Notes: a model not told the origin generated them from the sequence alone. Positions 31,655 through 43,629 are shown, counted from the stretch's first letter. The stretch is 64,000 bases of DNA from Paralithodes platypus (GCA_032716605.1 CM064509.1:36910381-36974380); one strand, 5' to 3'. A program made the numbers and translations.

Positions 31655-33101
31655 TATCTGACTCAAACACCAAGACACGCAGGTTCTCTAGGAAAAGGGT
31701 TATCTTCCTCTTTGCTCTATTAAAGCAGTAATATATGGAGACAAAAATACTGTCTCCGAGTCTGGTTGATAGTGCTGGTAGTATTGCAAGAGAACTTCTA
31801 CGGTTATTCTAAACTGCGCAAAACAATGGTGACAAAAATGCTGCTAGACTCCCAGAACAATTCATATCATGCCCAATCGCTCAGGAATGAGGAATAATAT
31901 GAAGCAAAAACATGGTGAAAGTCTAATGCACTATCCTAACACATGAAACACAATAGTTGGTATTCCAGTAGGTTGGGGCAGACTACCAAGAGTAAACCAG
32001 CAAACCACTGTGAATACCAACTTCAATAAAAAAGAATAATGTTATGTTGGGTTATAATATTTATAACAGGGTCACATCGAACACGTTCTTAATAGCACAA
32101 AATAGATATTCAATTAGGATAATACAGAACTCAGTAACAACAAACATGTAAGTTTATAAATGGGTTTTAATATAGATACCGTCTAGCTTGAGGAGGCATA
32201 GACTGTGTCAACATAATCATATCAATCTCCAATGTACGAATATAGACTCGTAGTCTTGGATGGTTTCTTATTTGAATCAATAAGAATAATACACTGACAA
32301 TAGGATGCATATAAATTGGGACTCTTAATCAGAGAGTATCATGAACAACTGTGGTTATAGGTAGCAGGTAATCAAAATATAGCAACTAAATTAGCACATG
32401 AACATAGGAAATAGTAACCCTCAACAATAATAATCAATGTGGGTCGAGTGTCTTTCGTGAATAAGTAACAAAGTAAATTAATTAATGAACAATATCAAGG
32501 TAAGAGATACGGGGGGAATTGAGAGTAAAAACAAACACTCAGGTAGGCTGAGCGAGTCACACGGTAGAGGGGCGCACTGGGCAGGAAGCCGCGTATTCTA
32601 AAGTGACCTTTCTACTTAGCTAGGAGTGGTCAGGTCATGAACTGGACTGCGGTGTTGGGAATTTAATTTAGAGTTAGTGACACTAGAAAATGAGTTTTAT
32701 TAATATCTCAATACGGTTGGTGGCAGAATAGTGAATAATTAATGTCAGAAAAGATTATGTTCGTAGTTAGAATTAGGTAGAAATTATAATTAGAATCTTA
32801 TATTCACGTCAACGATCGTATGTAATAATAACGAATCGAGCCTAGGAATTCAGATGTATAAAGTTGCCGTATAATTATGAATGAACTATAGAATAAATCT
32901 ATTTAATAATACTAGAGAACAAACTATAATGAACTAAGCAAAGTTAGTCAACGAATGTTCTGGAGATGCTTTATAATTAATAGCGTAACACGACAATCAA
33001 TATAATATTAACCATCAAGAGAAATTGAGCGCATACGACGAAGTTATGCTAAGAAATACTTATGGCAGTATTAATAGGAATTCTGAACGAGTTAACAGTC
33101 T
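31655..33101. other. long AT-rich stretch with no recognised feature
   Basis: Both strands lack frames of note. No terminal repeats or microsatellites longer than a few units were seen. Confidence 0.45.
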
Positions 33102-33528
33102 TTAACCCACTGAGCCCCAGCTAGTTGTAAATAAATGTACCACCAGGGACCAGCAGGTTTTGATTTTTTTTTCTCCAGAAACAATAGCGAATGGGTTAGA
33201 AATTAAGGACTGCCCCCCAAAAAACGATCAAAAAGGTAAAAAATTGGTCCTACGGAACCCCGAAAGTCTATTTTACAAGAGTAAATTGAAGGCAAAAACA
33301 CCCAAAATACCGGTTTTGGCGCACTCACGCACACGCGGTTGGACTTTGAGAGTTTTCAACCATCGGCATGGTTGCGTGGGATTCTTACACAGTTCCCATA
33401 CAAATCTGAGCCCTCTAGGTGCCATAGGACCGGAGTAATTAAACCCCGATGCAACTTATGCGTCATGGGGCTCAGCGTTACATACATTGCCGACGCACTG
33501 TTTGCGTCGCTGGGGCTCAGTGGGTTAA
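33102..33528 (+). mobile_element. TTAA-flanked MITE, family B, copy 3 (419 bp)
   Basis: TTAA at 33102-33105 and 33525-33528. Ends CCCACTGAGCCCCAGC and inverted GCTGGGGCTCAGTGGG are a perfect 16-bp match. It aligns with 12180-12595 over its length. Confidence 0.88.
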
Positions 33529-34600
33529 TTAACATACACTAGAATACGAAGTGTATGGAGAAGGATGTTGAATTAAGTAACAGAATCTATGTAATGTTGG
33601 AATTCCTGAGCATGAAGAATCAGAATTACTTACATCAGTAATCTAATGAACGTTAATACGAATTCATAAAATATTTACAAAGGTGATTAAATAATCGAAC
33701 GTAATTTGGGTAGCTCGGGAAGGTAATAAGTTTTCACGGGGATAATTAGGATTATTACAGGTAAGGATGCTGAAGTAAATTCGTTATGAAAATGGTCGTA
33801 GGTTTTAGGTAATGATGTTTAGGAAGGGAAATCAAATTCGGAAATACACTGCGACTTCAACTCACAAAATACATAGCAGAATACATATATTAGGAAAATC
33901 TGTGATTGCGTGACAAGGTGAATAACGGAACACAATTATATAACGTATGCGTAAAACGTTCCATAGCAAGTAAATCGAATAATAGGTTTAATACTTATAC
34001 ACAGCTCTAACACGGGTTTTATATAAGGTTCAAAAGGATTAACACAATACGCAATCAAGGATCTTAGGCACAGATCTCAGAGTAAATTAGCACAACACGT
34101 TTCATATATTTTACCTATACCTCAACAACAATAACACAACGTAAGATACACATGGACACTTAGGGTAATATTTGGAGGGCAGGGGAGGAGAGTACAGGTC
34201 TGGCCAACTTAGGTCGTGGGTCCGTAGAGCAGCACTTCAGGGGTGTAGGGTGTCACTCGAGAGGTAGTTCAGGGTCCAGACTTCAGGTAGGCAGGGCGAC
34301 ACTCAAGTAGGACTTCAGGGGTGCTTCAGGCAAGTACACTCTCCGGGCAGGTAGGGGCAGGCTGGTACAAGCCAACTCGTGGATTTGCTACTCTGTTCCG
34401 TTAGGTGTAGAGCAGTATCCTAGTGTGGTTTGCATACTCTTCCCTATTTTTCTAGAGATAATATGCGGCCCATAGTCATAGGGCTATGGGGAAAATCGTT
34501 GTGCGGTAGTTGTGAGGTAAATACTTAGTTTAGGCTTGGAGGTTTGGGTATTTACATAATGGTTTACCTCCAAGGTATAATAATAAATGCTTACCTATGG
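33529..34600. other. unassigned sequence, GC-richer toward the right
   Basis: At 34190-34400 CAGGTAGGCAGGG- and ACTTCAGG-type words recur imperfectly. This could be the internal leader of the gypsy-like element to the right. No supported frame. Confidence 0.35.
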
Positions 34601-34610
34601 TTTACTTAAC

Positions 34611-35080
34611 CTATTGATAGAGAAATCTCTCTGAACAGGGATAGACCTTTATCTGGTCTGATGTGAATGAGTTTATACCTCGCTTGGTAGGTATAGTTAC
34701 AGGGAGGTTCTGGCATCTGTGTCTCCGTCGTATTTGATGCTGTTCTTCACATCCATTTATTTCGGTAGACCTCGGGCGTTCATGTTTAACTTGCATAAAC
34801 ATCCTCTCATTGTAGTTTAGGTCTGGGTAGAGAGAAAATTCTGTGTTGTGGATCGTCGACTTAGTTGGAAAGGCGGGAGGTGATTGCTGAATAGGATTTC
34901 CCATACCTGCGAGATTTCCCATACTCGTGCTGGGCGGTTGGTGGATTAGAGCATGGGGAAATATGGGTAACTCAGGTATTCTTGCTTTGCTTAGAAGGGA
35001 TGACTCTGCTATTTTACTTCTCCTCTCTTGCTGTTCTCTGATCCTTTTGGGTTGTTGTAATTGGAGACTGGCTATCCTAC
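34611..35080 (-). pseudogene. possible gypsy gag-like fragment
   Basis: A minus-strand frame from about 35080 to the stop at 34611 encodes a charged segment (QPKRIREQQERRSKIAESS) and then a Pro/Asn-rich part beginning MGNLAGMGNPIQQSPPAFP. The composition is gag-like and it starts just downstream of a candidate LTR, but no conserved gag motif is visible. Confidence 0.3.
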
Positions 35081-35107
35081 ACTTGGCTTCTTGCTTGTTT
35101 TGAGACC

Positions 35108-35810
35108 CGTCATTTCAAATAAATACATATAATAATAATAAACAATGCAGTAGAATAAAGGACACGAAATGGAAGACGAAAGGTGTTAAGCTTATATCTT
35201 AGATGCCAAGTGGCTGCAGGACTTAGGTCTAACAAATGCAGACAATTCCTATATGCAAGAGAATAAGGTTAAAACAATAATTTTATTCTTAACACGACTC
35301 CGGACTCACTATGCAATGACTCAACAGGAATTAAAAGAAATATGTGCGGTATTAAGGTAAAAGCATAGCAAGCCCACCACCGACGAGACTGGTGCAGTGG
35401 TCACCACGAGAGCTGTAGCGGGAGAGAGTCTAGCTGCTGCTAGCATGGCTGAGGGAGTCTCATGCCCTGTGGAGGAAGGGAGGAGGAAAGCCCCAGACAC
35501 CGCCAGACTACATAATAGAACTAAGCTCCTATGGTCTCACTAATAACACAGGAGTAATCAATAAAACATAAGACATCATTGGGTAACTTATGATAAACTG
35601 AATTAATCGCACAAGGGCTAAATAAACCAATTAATTATACTGCTAGCCGAACGGCAACGTATACTGCAGGCGCCAGCCTGTCAACACAAGGACTAGCCAC
35701 GAACGAAAGAAAGAAGGCAAGCTAGCCCCTGACAGGGCTAGGTGAATTATTATAATACACATACAACTGAACTGGGTTATATAAGTTCAGGGGAATGTGA
35801 CCACCTCACA
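35108..35810 (-). repeat. candidate LTR of a gypsy-like element
   Basis: On the minus strand it begins TGTGAGGTGGTCACATTCCC and soon shows a TATATAA box (35777-35783). It lies between gypsy pol remnants upstream (36340-36105) and a gag-like frame downstream. The left boundary is estimated, since no second LTR copy is in the window. Confidence 0.35.
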
Positions 35811-36104
35811 CCCAGGGGGAGTCTGTTGGTGCATCTTGAAACAACAGACTGCCTATACTTCAACAACACTACAAGACATACACAACTACAGTTTTTTTTT
35901 CTAGTATTTTTATAGTTTTTATATTTTTGTATTTAAATATTTTCTTCTATACAGAAACATAGCAACTCCTACTTTACGAGCCTACGCTGGGCTACATACG
36001 GCAACCAACAAGCACCAGACGTGAACATGCTAATCAAACCAAAGTAGGAGGCTACACCAAAACTGACTGAACGGCAAGGGTTCTCCTTACAACATACCCT
36101 CCCG

Positions 36105-36340
36105 TGACAAACAATTAGCCATAACATTATCAGTGCCTTTAACATGCCACACATCCAAACTGTGTTCCGGCAGCAAAACATCACCTGACACTGATAAACT
36201 GCCCAGTCCACCACAAGATTGGCACTTCCCTTCGCTCTCTCAGGCAACGGGACCTGCCAATAACCTTTCACTAACTCCACCGTAGTGATAAACGTGGCAG
36301 CCCCGATGCGATCGATGTAGGCTATGCGACGGTCGGGCAT
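36105..36340 (-). pseudogene. Ty3/gypsy pol remnant: RT block joined to the RNase H end
   Basis: The minus strand gives YIDRIGAATFITTVELVKGY with WQVPLPE (RT block 2-3 region), then in another frame DVWHVKGTDNVMANCLSRE, the RNase H C-terminal block. The intervening RT core and RNase H body are missing, so a deletion of about 1 kb joined the two. Confidence 0.65.
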
Positions 36341-36790
36341 ATCTAATCTAGCATGATCACAGATCTAGATGGAGATCAGGTATACTTAATGCAGCTTAAA
36401 TTTAATCCTATTTCTTTAGAATCAAATAAATGTTCTATTGTAGAAAGATTGTGGGACATCTAATCAGGTTACCTTAATGTGCACTACATCCCTTGACTTT
36501 GGTTTAATTAGCTACTAGTGTTTGACGAGGTAAATGTAAGTAATATATTTCTTTTCTATGAATATATAATCTTATACACTGATATACTTCATAAGATTGA
36601 ATTCAAGTTTTGTGGACTCTAAAATATTTTCACTGGTTGGTATTATTTCAGAGTTCGTTGAGGTGAGAATCCGCCTTATTTGGATTTAATTCCTTATTCA
36701 AGTTAGAGAGGTGTACTAAACGCATTTATCACTGGTACACAAATAGAAGTAATCTATTTCTGTAGATTATCATATATGAACACTTTGATG
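36341..36790. other. AT-rich unassigned sequence
   Basis: No supported frame. It ends where the plus-strand LINE at 36.8 kb becomes recognisable. Confidence 0.35.
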
Positions 36791-36813
36791 ATTTATTTCA
36801 AAATAAGGAGTGT

Positions 36814-37619
36814 ATGGACTTCAGAACCATCATTACAAACATCCTAGACGAAATAGCTCCTCTGAAAAATATACGAATTAAAGCAAGATCAGACCCATGG
36901 ATCAACAATGACATACTACACCATCTGGAACATAGAGATAATCTGTTAACACGGCTAGTGAAACATAGAAAGGACCAAGGTCTGAAACATGAGTTCAACA
37001 GGGCTAGGAATAAACTAAGTAGGAAAATTAAATCAGCGAAATATAAATATTTCCACAGCAAGGCAGAGGAATATCAGAGTAACCCCAAAAAACTATGGAG
37101 GCACTTAAAAACAACGGGTTACAGCAATAAGGCAAGAGATTCATCTAACACTAATATTGCTCTTAAAATTAATGATCAGGTTTGCCATGATAAATGACAG
37201 ATTTCGACCTACTTCACCTCCATAGCAAACACACTAGCACAGAACCTACCGCAACCTCTCAATAAATACACCACAACAACGGCCATCTTTCAAAATTTCA
37301 ACAGGGATAAAGGCATACACCCGAACACTTTTGGATTGCAAAATGTTACACCAAAATACACATTTGAGGAGCTCTCTAACCTAAATGTACATAAAAGCAC
37401 AGGACCAGACAAAATTCCTGCCAAATTTCTACGAGATGGAGCCATCGGTATCGCAGGTCCCCTAATCCACATCATCAACCTGTCAATTAACACCAACTCT
37501 GTACCTGCTGAACTGAAGGAAGGTATTGTAACCCCTCTATTCAAGAAAGGAAATACATTAGATGTTAGCAACTACAGACCAGTTAGCATATTATGTATTG
37601 TATCAAAAATCCTTGAAAG
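36814..37619 (+). pseudogene. LINE ORF2, pre-RT and first RT blocks
   Basis: The frame from 36814 has DPWINNDILHHLEHRDNLLT and later WRHLKTTGYSNKAR, with a stop at 37195. After it come KSTGPDKIPAKFLRDGA and NYRPVSILCIVSKILERA, RT blocks 0-1. The AP-endonuclease domain is missing through 5' truncation. It continues at 49007. Confidence 0.75.
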
Positions 37620-37847
37620 AGCTTGTGATGGAAACGTTCACTCGTTTGCATATCGTTCAGTTTGTTACATATTGTTCACTTAGTTGCATATTGTTTCGGC
37701 TCTGCGCTTGTTGGGGCTCATTTGTTTATATGCATTTAGTTGTTAAGTGTTCTTATGCATGTAATCTTGTCTAATACTGATTTTTGCTTTCCCTTAAATT
37801 GATGAAGTAAGTTTAAAATAACATTTCGGTATATTATTGAATTATTT

Positions 37848-38826
37848 GATAATTCTTTGACCTGAATGTTGGTTTGAAACAGGGGTGTGTGATGTCCCCG
37901 TGGTTGTTTACTGTATATATGGATGGAGTCATGAAAGAAATACTATCAAGAGCAGTGGATGTTGATGTATCGCTGAAAAGGGAGGGAACTGAGTGGAAGC
38001 TACCTATACTGCTGTTTGCGGATAATAAAGTTCTGATGAGTGATAATGAATGGGAGTTGCAGGGTCTGGTAAATGAGTTTGGAACAGTGTGCGAAAAACG
38101 GAATTTGAAGGTAAATGCGGGGAAGAGCAAGGTTATGGTCTTCGAAAGGGGTGAAGTCACAGAGTGTGAGGTGAAGCTGAACGGTCAGGCTATGGAGATC
38201 GTCAACTCTTTTAAGTATCTGGGCAGTGTGTTGAGTAAAGATGGGACTATGGATGAAGAAGTGCGGGAGAGGGTACAACAGGGGAAGAGGGTTGTAGGAA
38301 CGCTAAAAGCAGTAACAAGAAATAGGGTGGTCAGTATGGAAGTGAAGAAGTCCTTGCATGACAGTGTGGTAATCCCGACACTGACTTACGGAAGCGAAGC
38401 ATGGACGTTGGTTGAGAGACTCAGACCAAGAGTGAGAGCAGTGGAAATTAATTACTTAAGGAGTGCGTGCGGAGTTACATGGAGGGATAGACAGACAAAT
38501 GAGGAAGTAAGAAGGAGGTGTGGTGTGGAGGTAGATGTGCTGGAAAGTGTGAAAAGGAACAACTTGAGATGGTTCGGCCATATGGAACGTATGGAAAGCG
38601 AGAGAATGACTAAGAGGGTGTACGAGAGCGAGGTGGAGGGACAGAGAGGGAGAGGTAGACCGAATGAGAGGTGGAAGGATGGAGTGAGGAAGTACATGAA
38701 CGAAGGCGGTGCTGGTTGGGGGGAGGGGCGTCGACTGACTGGGAACAGAGGTGCATGGGGGCGGTTCGTTCGTGGCCACCCCTTTGGGGATCACGGCGTC
38801 AGGCAATAAATAGAAAGATAGATAAT
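37848..38826 (+). mobile_element. LINE family D, copy 2, inside the 5' LTR
   Basis: Element 37854-38820, with GATAAT at 37848-37853 and 38821-38826; the GATA tail makes the exact duplication ambiguous. The 3' LTR shows the uninterrupted sequence near 48443. It is 5' truncated within RT. Confidence 0.85.
37874..38809 (+). pseudogene. LINE-D reverse transcriptase C-terminal half, 311 residues open
   Basis: Open frame from the GCVMSPWLFTVYMDG block to the stop. The catalytic block reads LLFADNKVLMSDN, where FADD is expected, so the second catalytic Asp is lost. Downstream come SFKYLGSVLSKDGTMDEEV, LTYGSEAWTLVERLRPR, GVTWRDRQTNEEVRRR and the Arg/Gly-rich GRGRPNERWKDGV. The apparent ATG is internal to a truncated protein. 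Confidence 0.8.
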
Positions 38827-39304
38827 CTATTTAATGATCAGTTGGTAACCTCAGGCTACAGCGTGAGTCGAGGATAGGAGCTGTTATCTTTTGATTGTTA
38901 CTCCTTGTCTGACCTTTGTGGTGTAAACAGCTCCTGCCTACTTCGCTCTCGCCTGTATTTTGTTGGTTCTGAGGTTTTCTGTTACCAATGGTCACCTTAC
39001 AGCTAAGTTGTTTTATATTATGAACTCTAGTATTATTATCATAGTTTGTGTAGCCAGGGTTAGGCCTATCTATTAATCATTCTATGAATTGAGCAAGTTA
39101 CCATGTTGTACTTGTATCTTCTGTAAATTAATTGGATTCACTGAGATTAATTATTATTGTATATATTGTAATATACTCAAGGCTTTTAGTTGTGTTTTAT
39201 CTTCCTCTAACATTGTTTAATTTGAATATAGTGCCATATGGCCTTGGTCACCTGGCACGCCGGAGTTATTATGTTATACTGATATAACTGATTATGTTAT
39301 ACTG

Positions 39305-39793
39305 ATAAGTATAAGTAAGGAGGTGTGGTGGAGTGGTCATGCCACTGGATTGGTAATCCAATGGACCCGGGTTCAAATCCCGATATGTCAATGGGAAGAT
39401 ATTATTGGGATTGAATTTGTGCTGTACCTAGTATCAGTGCATTACCACAAAGCCCACCGAAATGCCAAAAAAATACCCTCGTTGTTCCCTGATTAAATAA
39501 CACTGTATGAATATTCCCATATTCAAAATATGTTACAGGGGGACAATGCCTAGTGAATTCACTGCTCAATAGGTGGCGTTCTGAGAGTGAGGGTCTGAGT
39601 CTGGAGGGTGAGACGGTGAAGCACTTGAGCGAAGCAACCGGCCGCTTCAGAGATGGAGCTGCTTCGAGCCATGATGGATGCTTCGCATGTCTCACTCCCC
39701 AGACTGGAACAAGACCTCACGGGCTTCACCGTGTTGGGCGGTGGAATGTACAGGCTCTCAGCCTATGCCCGAGAGGGAGTAGTTGGAATATAG

Positions 39794-39839
<46 letters not shown>

Positions 39840-39840
39840 C
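39305..39840 (+). mobile_element. tRNA-derived SINE with a 42-base A tail
   Basis: Absent from the 3' LTR (which reads ACTGATAAATAACATAG there). The head at about 39319-39389 resembles tRNA-Thr: anticodon loop TTGGTAA (GGT) and box B GGGTTCAAATCCC, but the acceptor stem does not pair, so it is not a functional tRNA. A body of about 400 bp follows, then 42 consecutive A (39794-39835). An AAGTA-like duplication flanks it. The long clean tail suggests it is young. Confidence 0.75.
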
Positions 39841-39907
39841 ATAGTGTGTCATGTTACGATTCGAGTAATATAATATCATTAACCCCTAGACATAACGGAA
39901 CGTAACA

Positions 39908-39956
39908 TAACACACTATGTTATTTATCAGTATAACATAATCAGTTATATCAGTAT
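39908..39956 (-). repeat. inverted LTR fragment at the 5' LTR boundary
   Basis: Directly after the LTR end, about 48 bp are the reverse complement of an LTR segment (compare 48897-48947, the GATTATGTTATACTGATAAA region). No primer binding site is visible. The fold-back has replaced the primer site, leader and most of gag, so it probably marks a rearrangement during reverse transcription. Confidence 0.7.
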
Positions 39957-40306
39957 CATATGGACAAGTACGCAGGAAGCTGTGGGGCAGTGGGGAGTCG
40001 AGTGATCAGGGTGCTAAGCTTAGGAACGACTCTCAGTCTGTTAGCAGTGCCTTAGCTAGTGTGCCTAAGATTAATAAGACTTCAGGTTCTACAAAAGACA
40101 AGGCTACATTAGGATCAGGTCCTGTTTGCTATTATTGTAAGAAACCAGGACATGTCATTGCTAATTGTACAAAACTTGCAAGGAAGAATGCTGCAAAGGT
40201 AGAGTCTTCCCTTGTTGTGTGTACTTTGGAGGAAAATGGTGTCACGGCTGTAGCCTCTTCAAGTGATAAGACTGACTTGTTTGTTCCATTCATGTTTCAG
40301 GGATAA
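39957..40306 (+). pseudogene. gag C-terminal remnant with CCHC zinc knuckle
   Basis: The open frame has Ser/Lys-rich KINKTSGSTKDKATLGSG, then CYYCKKPGHVIANC, a CCHC nucleocapsid knuckle, and ends at 40306. Capsid and matrix parts are absent. Protease follows after a short gap in another frame, as is common between gag and pol. Confidence 0.75.
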
Positions 40307-40324
40307 GTCTCGAGTGATAATTCT

Positions 40325-41404
40325 TTGGAGGATGTTTACCCTGTTCGGATATTAAGAGATACTGGTGCTTCACACAGTGTGGTTGTTAAGAGTGCTGTTC
40401 CATTTATAGAGAACTCTTATACTGGTGAGCATGTAGTTCTACAGGGTGTTGGTGGAGTTATCACTATTCCTTTAGCAAGAATTTATTTAGAGTCAGATCT
40501 TGTTAAGCAATATATCACTGTGGGAGTTCAGGATTCTCCTCTTCCTGTTGATGGTGTGACATTTTTGTTGGGCAATGACATAGCTGGTGATCGTTTGGTA
40601 CCTGATCCTGTAGTAACCCCTGTACCTTGTATTCACAACCCAACCGAAACCTTAGAGAAGGAAAATCCCCATCTTTTTCCTAGCTGTGCACTGACAAGAA
40701 GTATGGCTACGCAAGGTGCAGTAAATGTAGAGTTCCCAAATGGCGAGTCTGTAGGTGATGATAATATTGCACTTGACATTAGTCATTTGTTTACAGATCA
40801 AGATACCCATGACCAGATAGAGAATGTGCCTGTCACTAAAGCTATGCTCATTAAAGTGCAAAGGGAGGATCCAGATCTAGCAAAGTGTTTCAGACAGTCA
40901 TATGATGAGGTAGATGTCCCTTCAAGTACCTATTATTTTACTCGTTCCAACATACTAATGAGACAATATAGACCTATAGATGTGCCCTCTAATGATCTTA
41001 CTTCAGTTTTGCACCAAGTGGTGGTTCCTACTATCTACCGTCAGGATTTGACCAGCTTAGCTCACGATGGTCTAGGAGGAAACTTGGGAGTACGCAAGAT
41101 TTGTGGCAAGCTAATGAGGTATTTCTTTTGGCCGAAGATGAAAAGAGATGTCTCTGAGTATTGCCGCACATGTCACACATGCCAACAAGAGGATAAGCCT
41201 AACAGTGTAATTCCACCAGCACCTCTGAAGCCCATCTCAGTAGTGAAAGAGCCATTTAGTCACATTATAATTGATTGTGTAGGTCCGTTGCCCAAAACAA
41301 AGTCTGGGAACCAGTACCTTTTAACCATCATGTGTGCTACCACCCAATATCCAGAATGTATAGCTTTGAGGAAGATTTCTGCCAAAGTAATTGTTAGGCA
41401 CTGA
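40325..41404 (+). pseudogene. pol part 1: aspartic protease and integrase N-terminal half
   Basis: Protease: RILRDTGASHSVV with the active DTGA at residues 12-15, then LLGNDIAGDR. Integrase zinc domain: HQVVVP...LAHDGLGGNLG, FFWPKMKRDVSEY and CRTCHTCQ. The second zinc His, usual in GGHLG, reads Asn. The catalytic core starts with HIIIDCVGPLPK (first Asp). The frame breaks at 41404, and the second Asp follows in the next frame (SDQGTNFSSG near 41448). No reverse transcriptase lies between protease and integrase. Confidence 0.85.
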
Positions 41405-42174
41405 CTAAATTTTTCACGCAATATGGCATTCCAAGATCTATTCAGTCAGACCAAGGCACTAATTTTTCAAGTGGTCTCTTTCAACAAGTAATGCATGAAC
41501 TGTCTATTAAACAGTACTTTGCTACAGCCTACCACCCTGAATCACAAGGCGCTTTGGAGCGTTTCCATCAAATCTATAAACAAATGTTGAGAAAGTATTG
41601 TCTAGAAGTAGAGAAAGAATGGGATGAAGGTGTTCATTTACTCTTGTTTGCTATTAGGGAGAGTAGACAGGACTCTCTTGGGTATGCTCCTTTCGAGCTT
41701 GTGTACGGACATGAGGTTAGGGGGCCGCTCAAGTTGGTAAAGGAGAGTTGGATAGCAGAGGATGACAGTATGCCACTCTTACAGTATGTTCAAAAGTTCA
41801 GAGAAAGACTAAATCCTGTCAGAAACTTTGCCAGAGATAATTTGAAGGGTGCTCAGGAAACCATGAAAGAAAACTTTGACAAAAAAGCTGTGGAAAGAAA
41901 CTTCAATCCTGGTGATTTAGTGCTAGTTTTTCTTCCTTTGGCTAAGAATATGCTTCAGGCAAGGTATTTTGGCCCATACCGTGTTAAACAAAAGGTTGGC
42001 AATGTGAACTATGTAATAGAGACTCCTGATCGCAGAAGAAAGGAGCGTAGAGTACATATAAACCTACTGAAGCAGTATCATTGTAGGGGAGGAGAATCAA
42101 TTATGGTGCAGCAGTCACTGGAGGTTGAGGAAGACCCTGATTTTTTTGAAGAGGTTCCACTTAAAGTTATGTAA
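41405..42174 (+). pseudogene. pol part 2: integrase C-terminal half
   Basis: It begins with the second catalytic Asp and continues open from 41491: TAYHPESQGALERFHQ with the catalytic Glu, SLGYAPFELVYGHEVRGP, and a C-terminal FNPGDLVLVFLP and FGPYRVKQKVGNVNYVI (SH3-like DNA-binding end). It ends at 42174, overlapping the start of the RT frame at 42125, so integrase directly precedes RT. Confidence 0.85.
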
Positions 42175-43590
42175 CAGTGAACTTTTGTCTAATTTTGGTC
42201 CTAAATTGCAGCGCCTCTCGCCTCGGCAGTCAGCAGATTTGGTGAACTTGCTGAACGACTTCCGGGGAATCTGTGGTGATGTTCCAAGGCCATGTCGCGG
42301 TGTGCTGCATGACATCATTCTGCCGGACAATACTCTTCCCATCAAGCAAGCCCCTTACCGGATCAACCCTTGCAAGAAAAAAAAGCTGCAGGAGGAGGTA
42401 TCTTTCTTGCTCTCCCATGATTTGGCAGAACCCAGTGAAAGCGATTGGGCTTCACCGTGCTTCCTAGTTCCCAAGTCCGATGGAAGTATGAGGCTCTGCA
42501 CCGACTACCGTCGAGTGAATGCAGTTACTCGGTCGGATTCCTTCCCTTTGCCTCGCTTGGATGATGTGATCGATGGAATTGGTAGTGCAGAGTTTGTTAC
42601 TAAACTGGACTTGTTGAAGGGGTATTACCAAGTAGCACTGATGGAGCAGGCGAAGCGGATTTCAGCATTTTTCACAGCAGAGGGCCTATAACAGTACAAG
42701 GTCATGAGCTTCGGCCTTAGGAACGCACCTGCAACCTTCCAACGCTTAGTAAACAATGTCATCAGAGGATTGGATGGAGTTCAGGCGTATCTGGATGATT
42801 TGGTGGTTGTTTCGTCTACTTGGGAGGATCATCATCTGCGACTTACAGCATTGTTTACTAGGTTGGCCGATGCAGATCTCACCCTTAACCTTGCAGAGAG
42901 TGAGTTCGGGCGAGCTACTGTGGTGTTCTTGGGTCATGTGGTTGGGAAAGGACATATTAAACCAGTTGATGCCAAGATAGATGCCATTCTGACCTTCCCC
43001 CCACCATCTGACCGCAAGTCCTTGCTGCGCTTCCTGGGGATGAGCGGATACTATCGAAGATTCTGTCCAAATTTCTCTCAGGTTGCTCGCCCGTTAACTG
43101 ATCTCACTAGCCCAAAGAAGGTTTTCAAATGGACAGCGGAATGTCAAGCCTCTTTTGAAAACATCAGAGCCCTGCTGGCCACGGATCCGGTATTGCGATC
43201 ACCTGACTTTGAGAAACCCTTCAGCCTACATATAGATGCCAGCGATTCAGGAGCAGGAGCGGTGTTGCTTCAGTTGTGGGAAGATGAGGTTTTACATCCA
43301 GTTTGTTATATGTCAGCAAAGTTTAAGAAGTATCAAAGAAATTATGCTACCATTGAAAAGGAACTCTTGGCCCTGATTTTATCTTTAGACAAATTTAACA
43401 TATATGTAAGCAATGCCCAGTATCCAGTAATTGTTTATAGTGACCATAATCCACTTAAGATTTTGTTTAAAATGAAAAATCATAATCAGAGATTAATGGG
43501 TGGTCACTGATGATTCAGCCATACTATCTAGAAATAAGACATATAAAGGGACGGGGAAATATTCTGGCAGACACTCTCTCAGGAGTCTAA
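42175..43590 (+). pseudogene. pol part 3: Ty3/gypsy reverse transcriptase and RNase H
   Basis: RT blocks: SDWASPCFLVPKSDGSMRLC, TDYRRVNAVT, TKLDLLKGYYQVAL, a stop at 42691, then MSFGLRNAPATFQRL and catalytic YLDDLVV, FLGHVVGKGHI and RFLGMSGYYRRF. RNase H: FSLHIDASDSGAGAVLL, TIEKELLALI, VYSDHNPLKIL, and after a frameshift near 43500 RHIKGRGNILADTLSG. One stop and one frameshift inactivate it. It is the last pol domain. Confidence 0.85.
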
Positions 43591-43629
43591 TACTATATAA
43601 TGATTTATGATGTTTATTGTTGATTACTT
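43591..43629 (+). other. start of the LTR element 3' region
   Basis: Short AT-rich stretch between the RNase H stop and the inserted LINE. It resumes at 46994. Confidence 0.5.

Larger units (their letters stand above)
37624..39907 (+). repeat. 5' LTR with a LINE and a SINE inside
   Basis: Matches 48217-49002 in three collinear pieces, with only about half a dozen differences over the first 225 bp. LINE-D (37854-38820) and a tRNA-derived SINE (39312-39835) are extra. The similarity of the LTRs suggests a fairly recent insertion into the older LINE. Confidence 0.9.

Noticed and set aside
39319..39389. tRNA-Thr (GGT) gene
   Set aside because: Anticodon loop and box B are present but the acceptor stem does not pair, and the sequence continues into a SINE body with an A tail.
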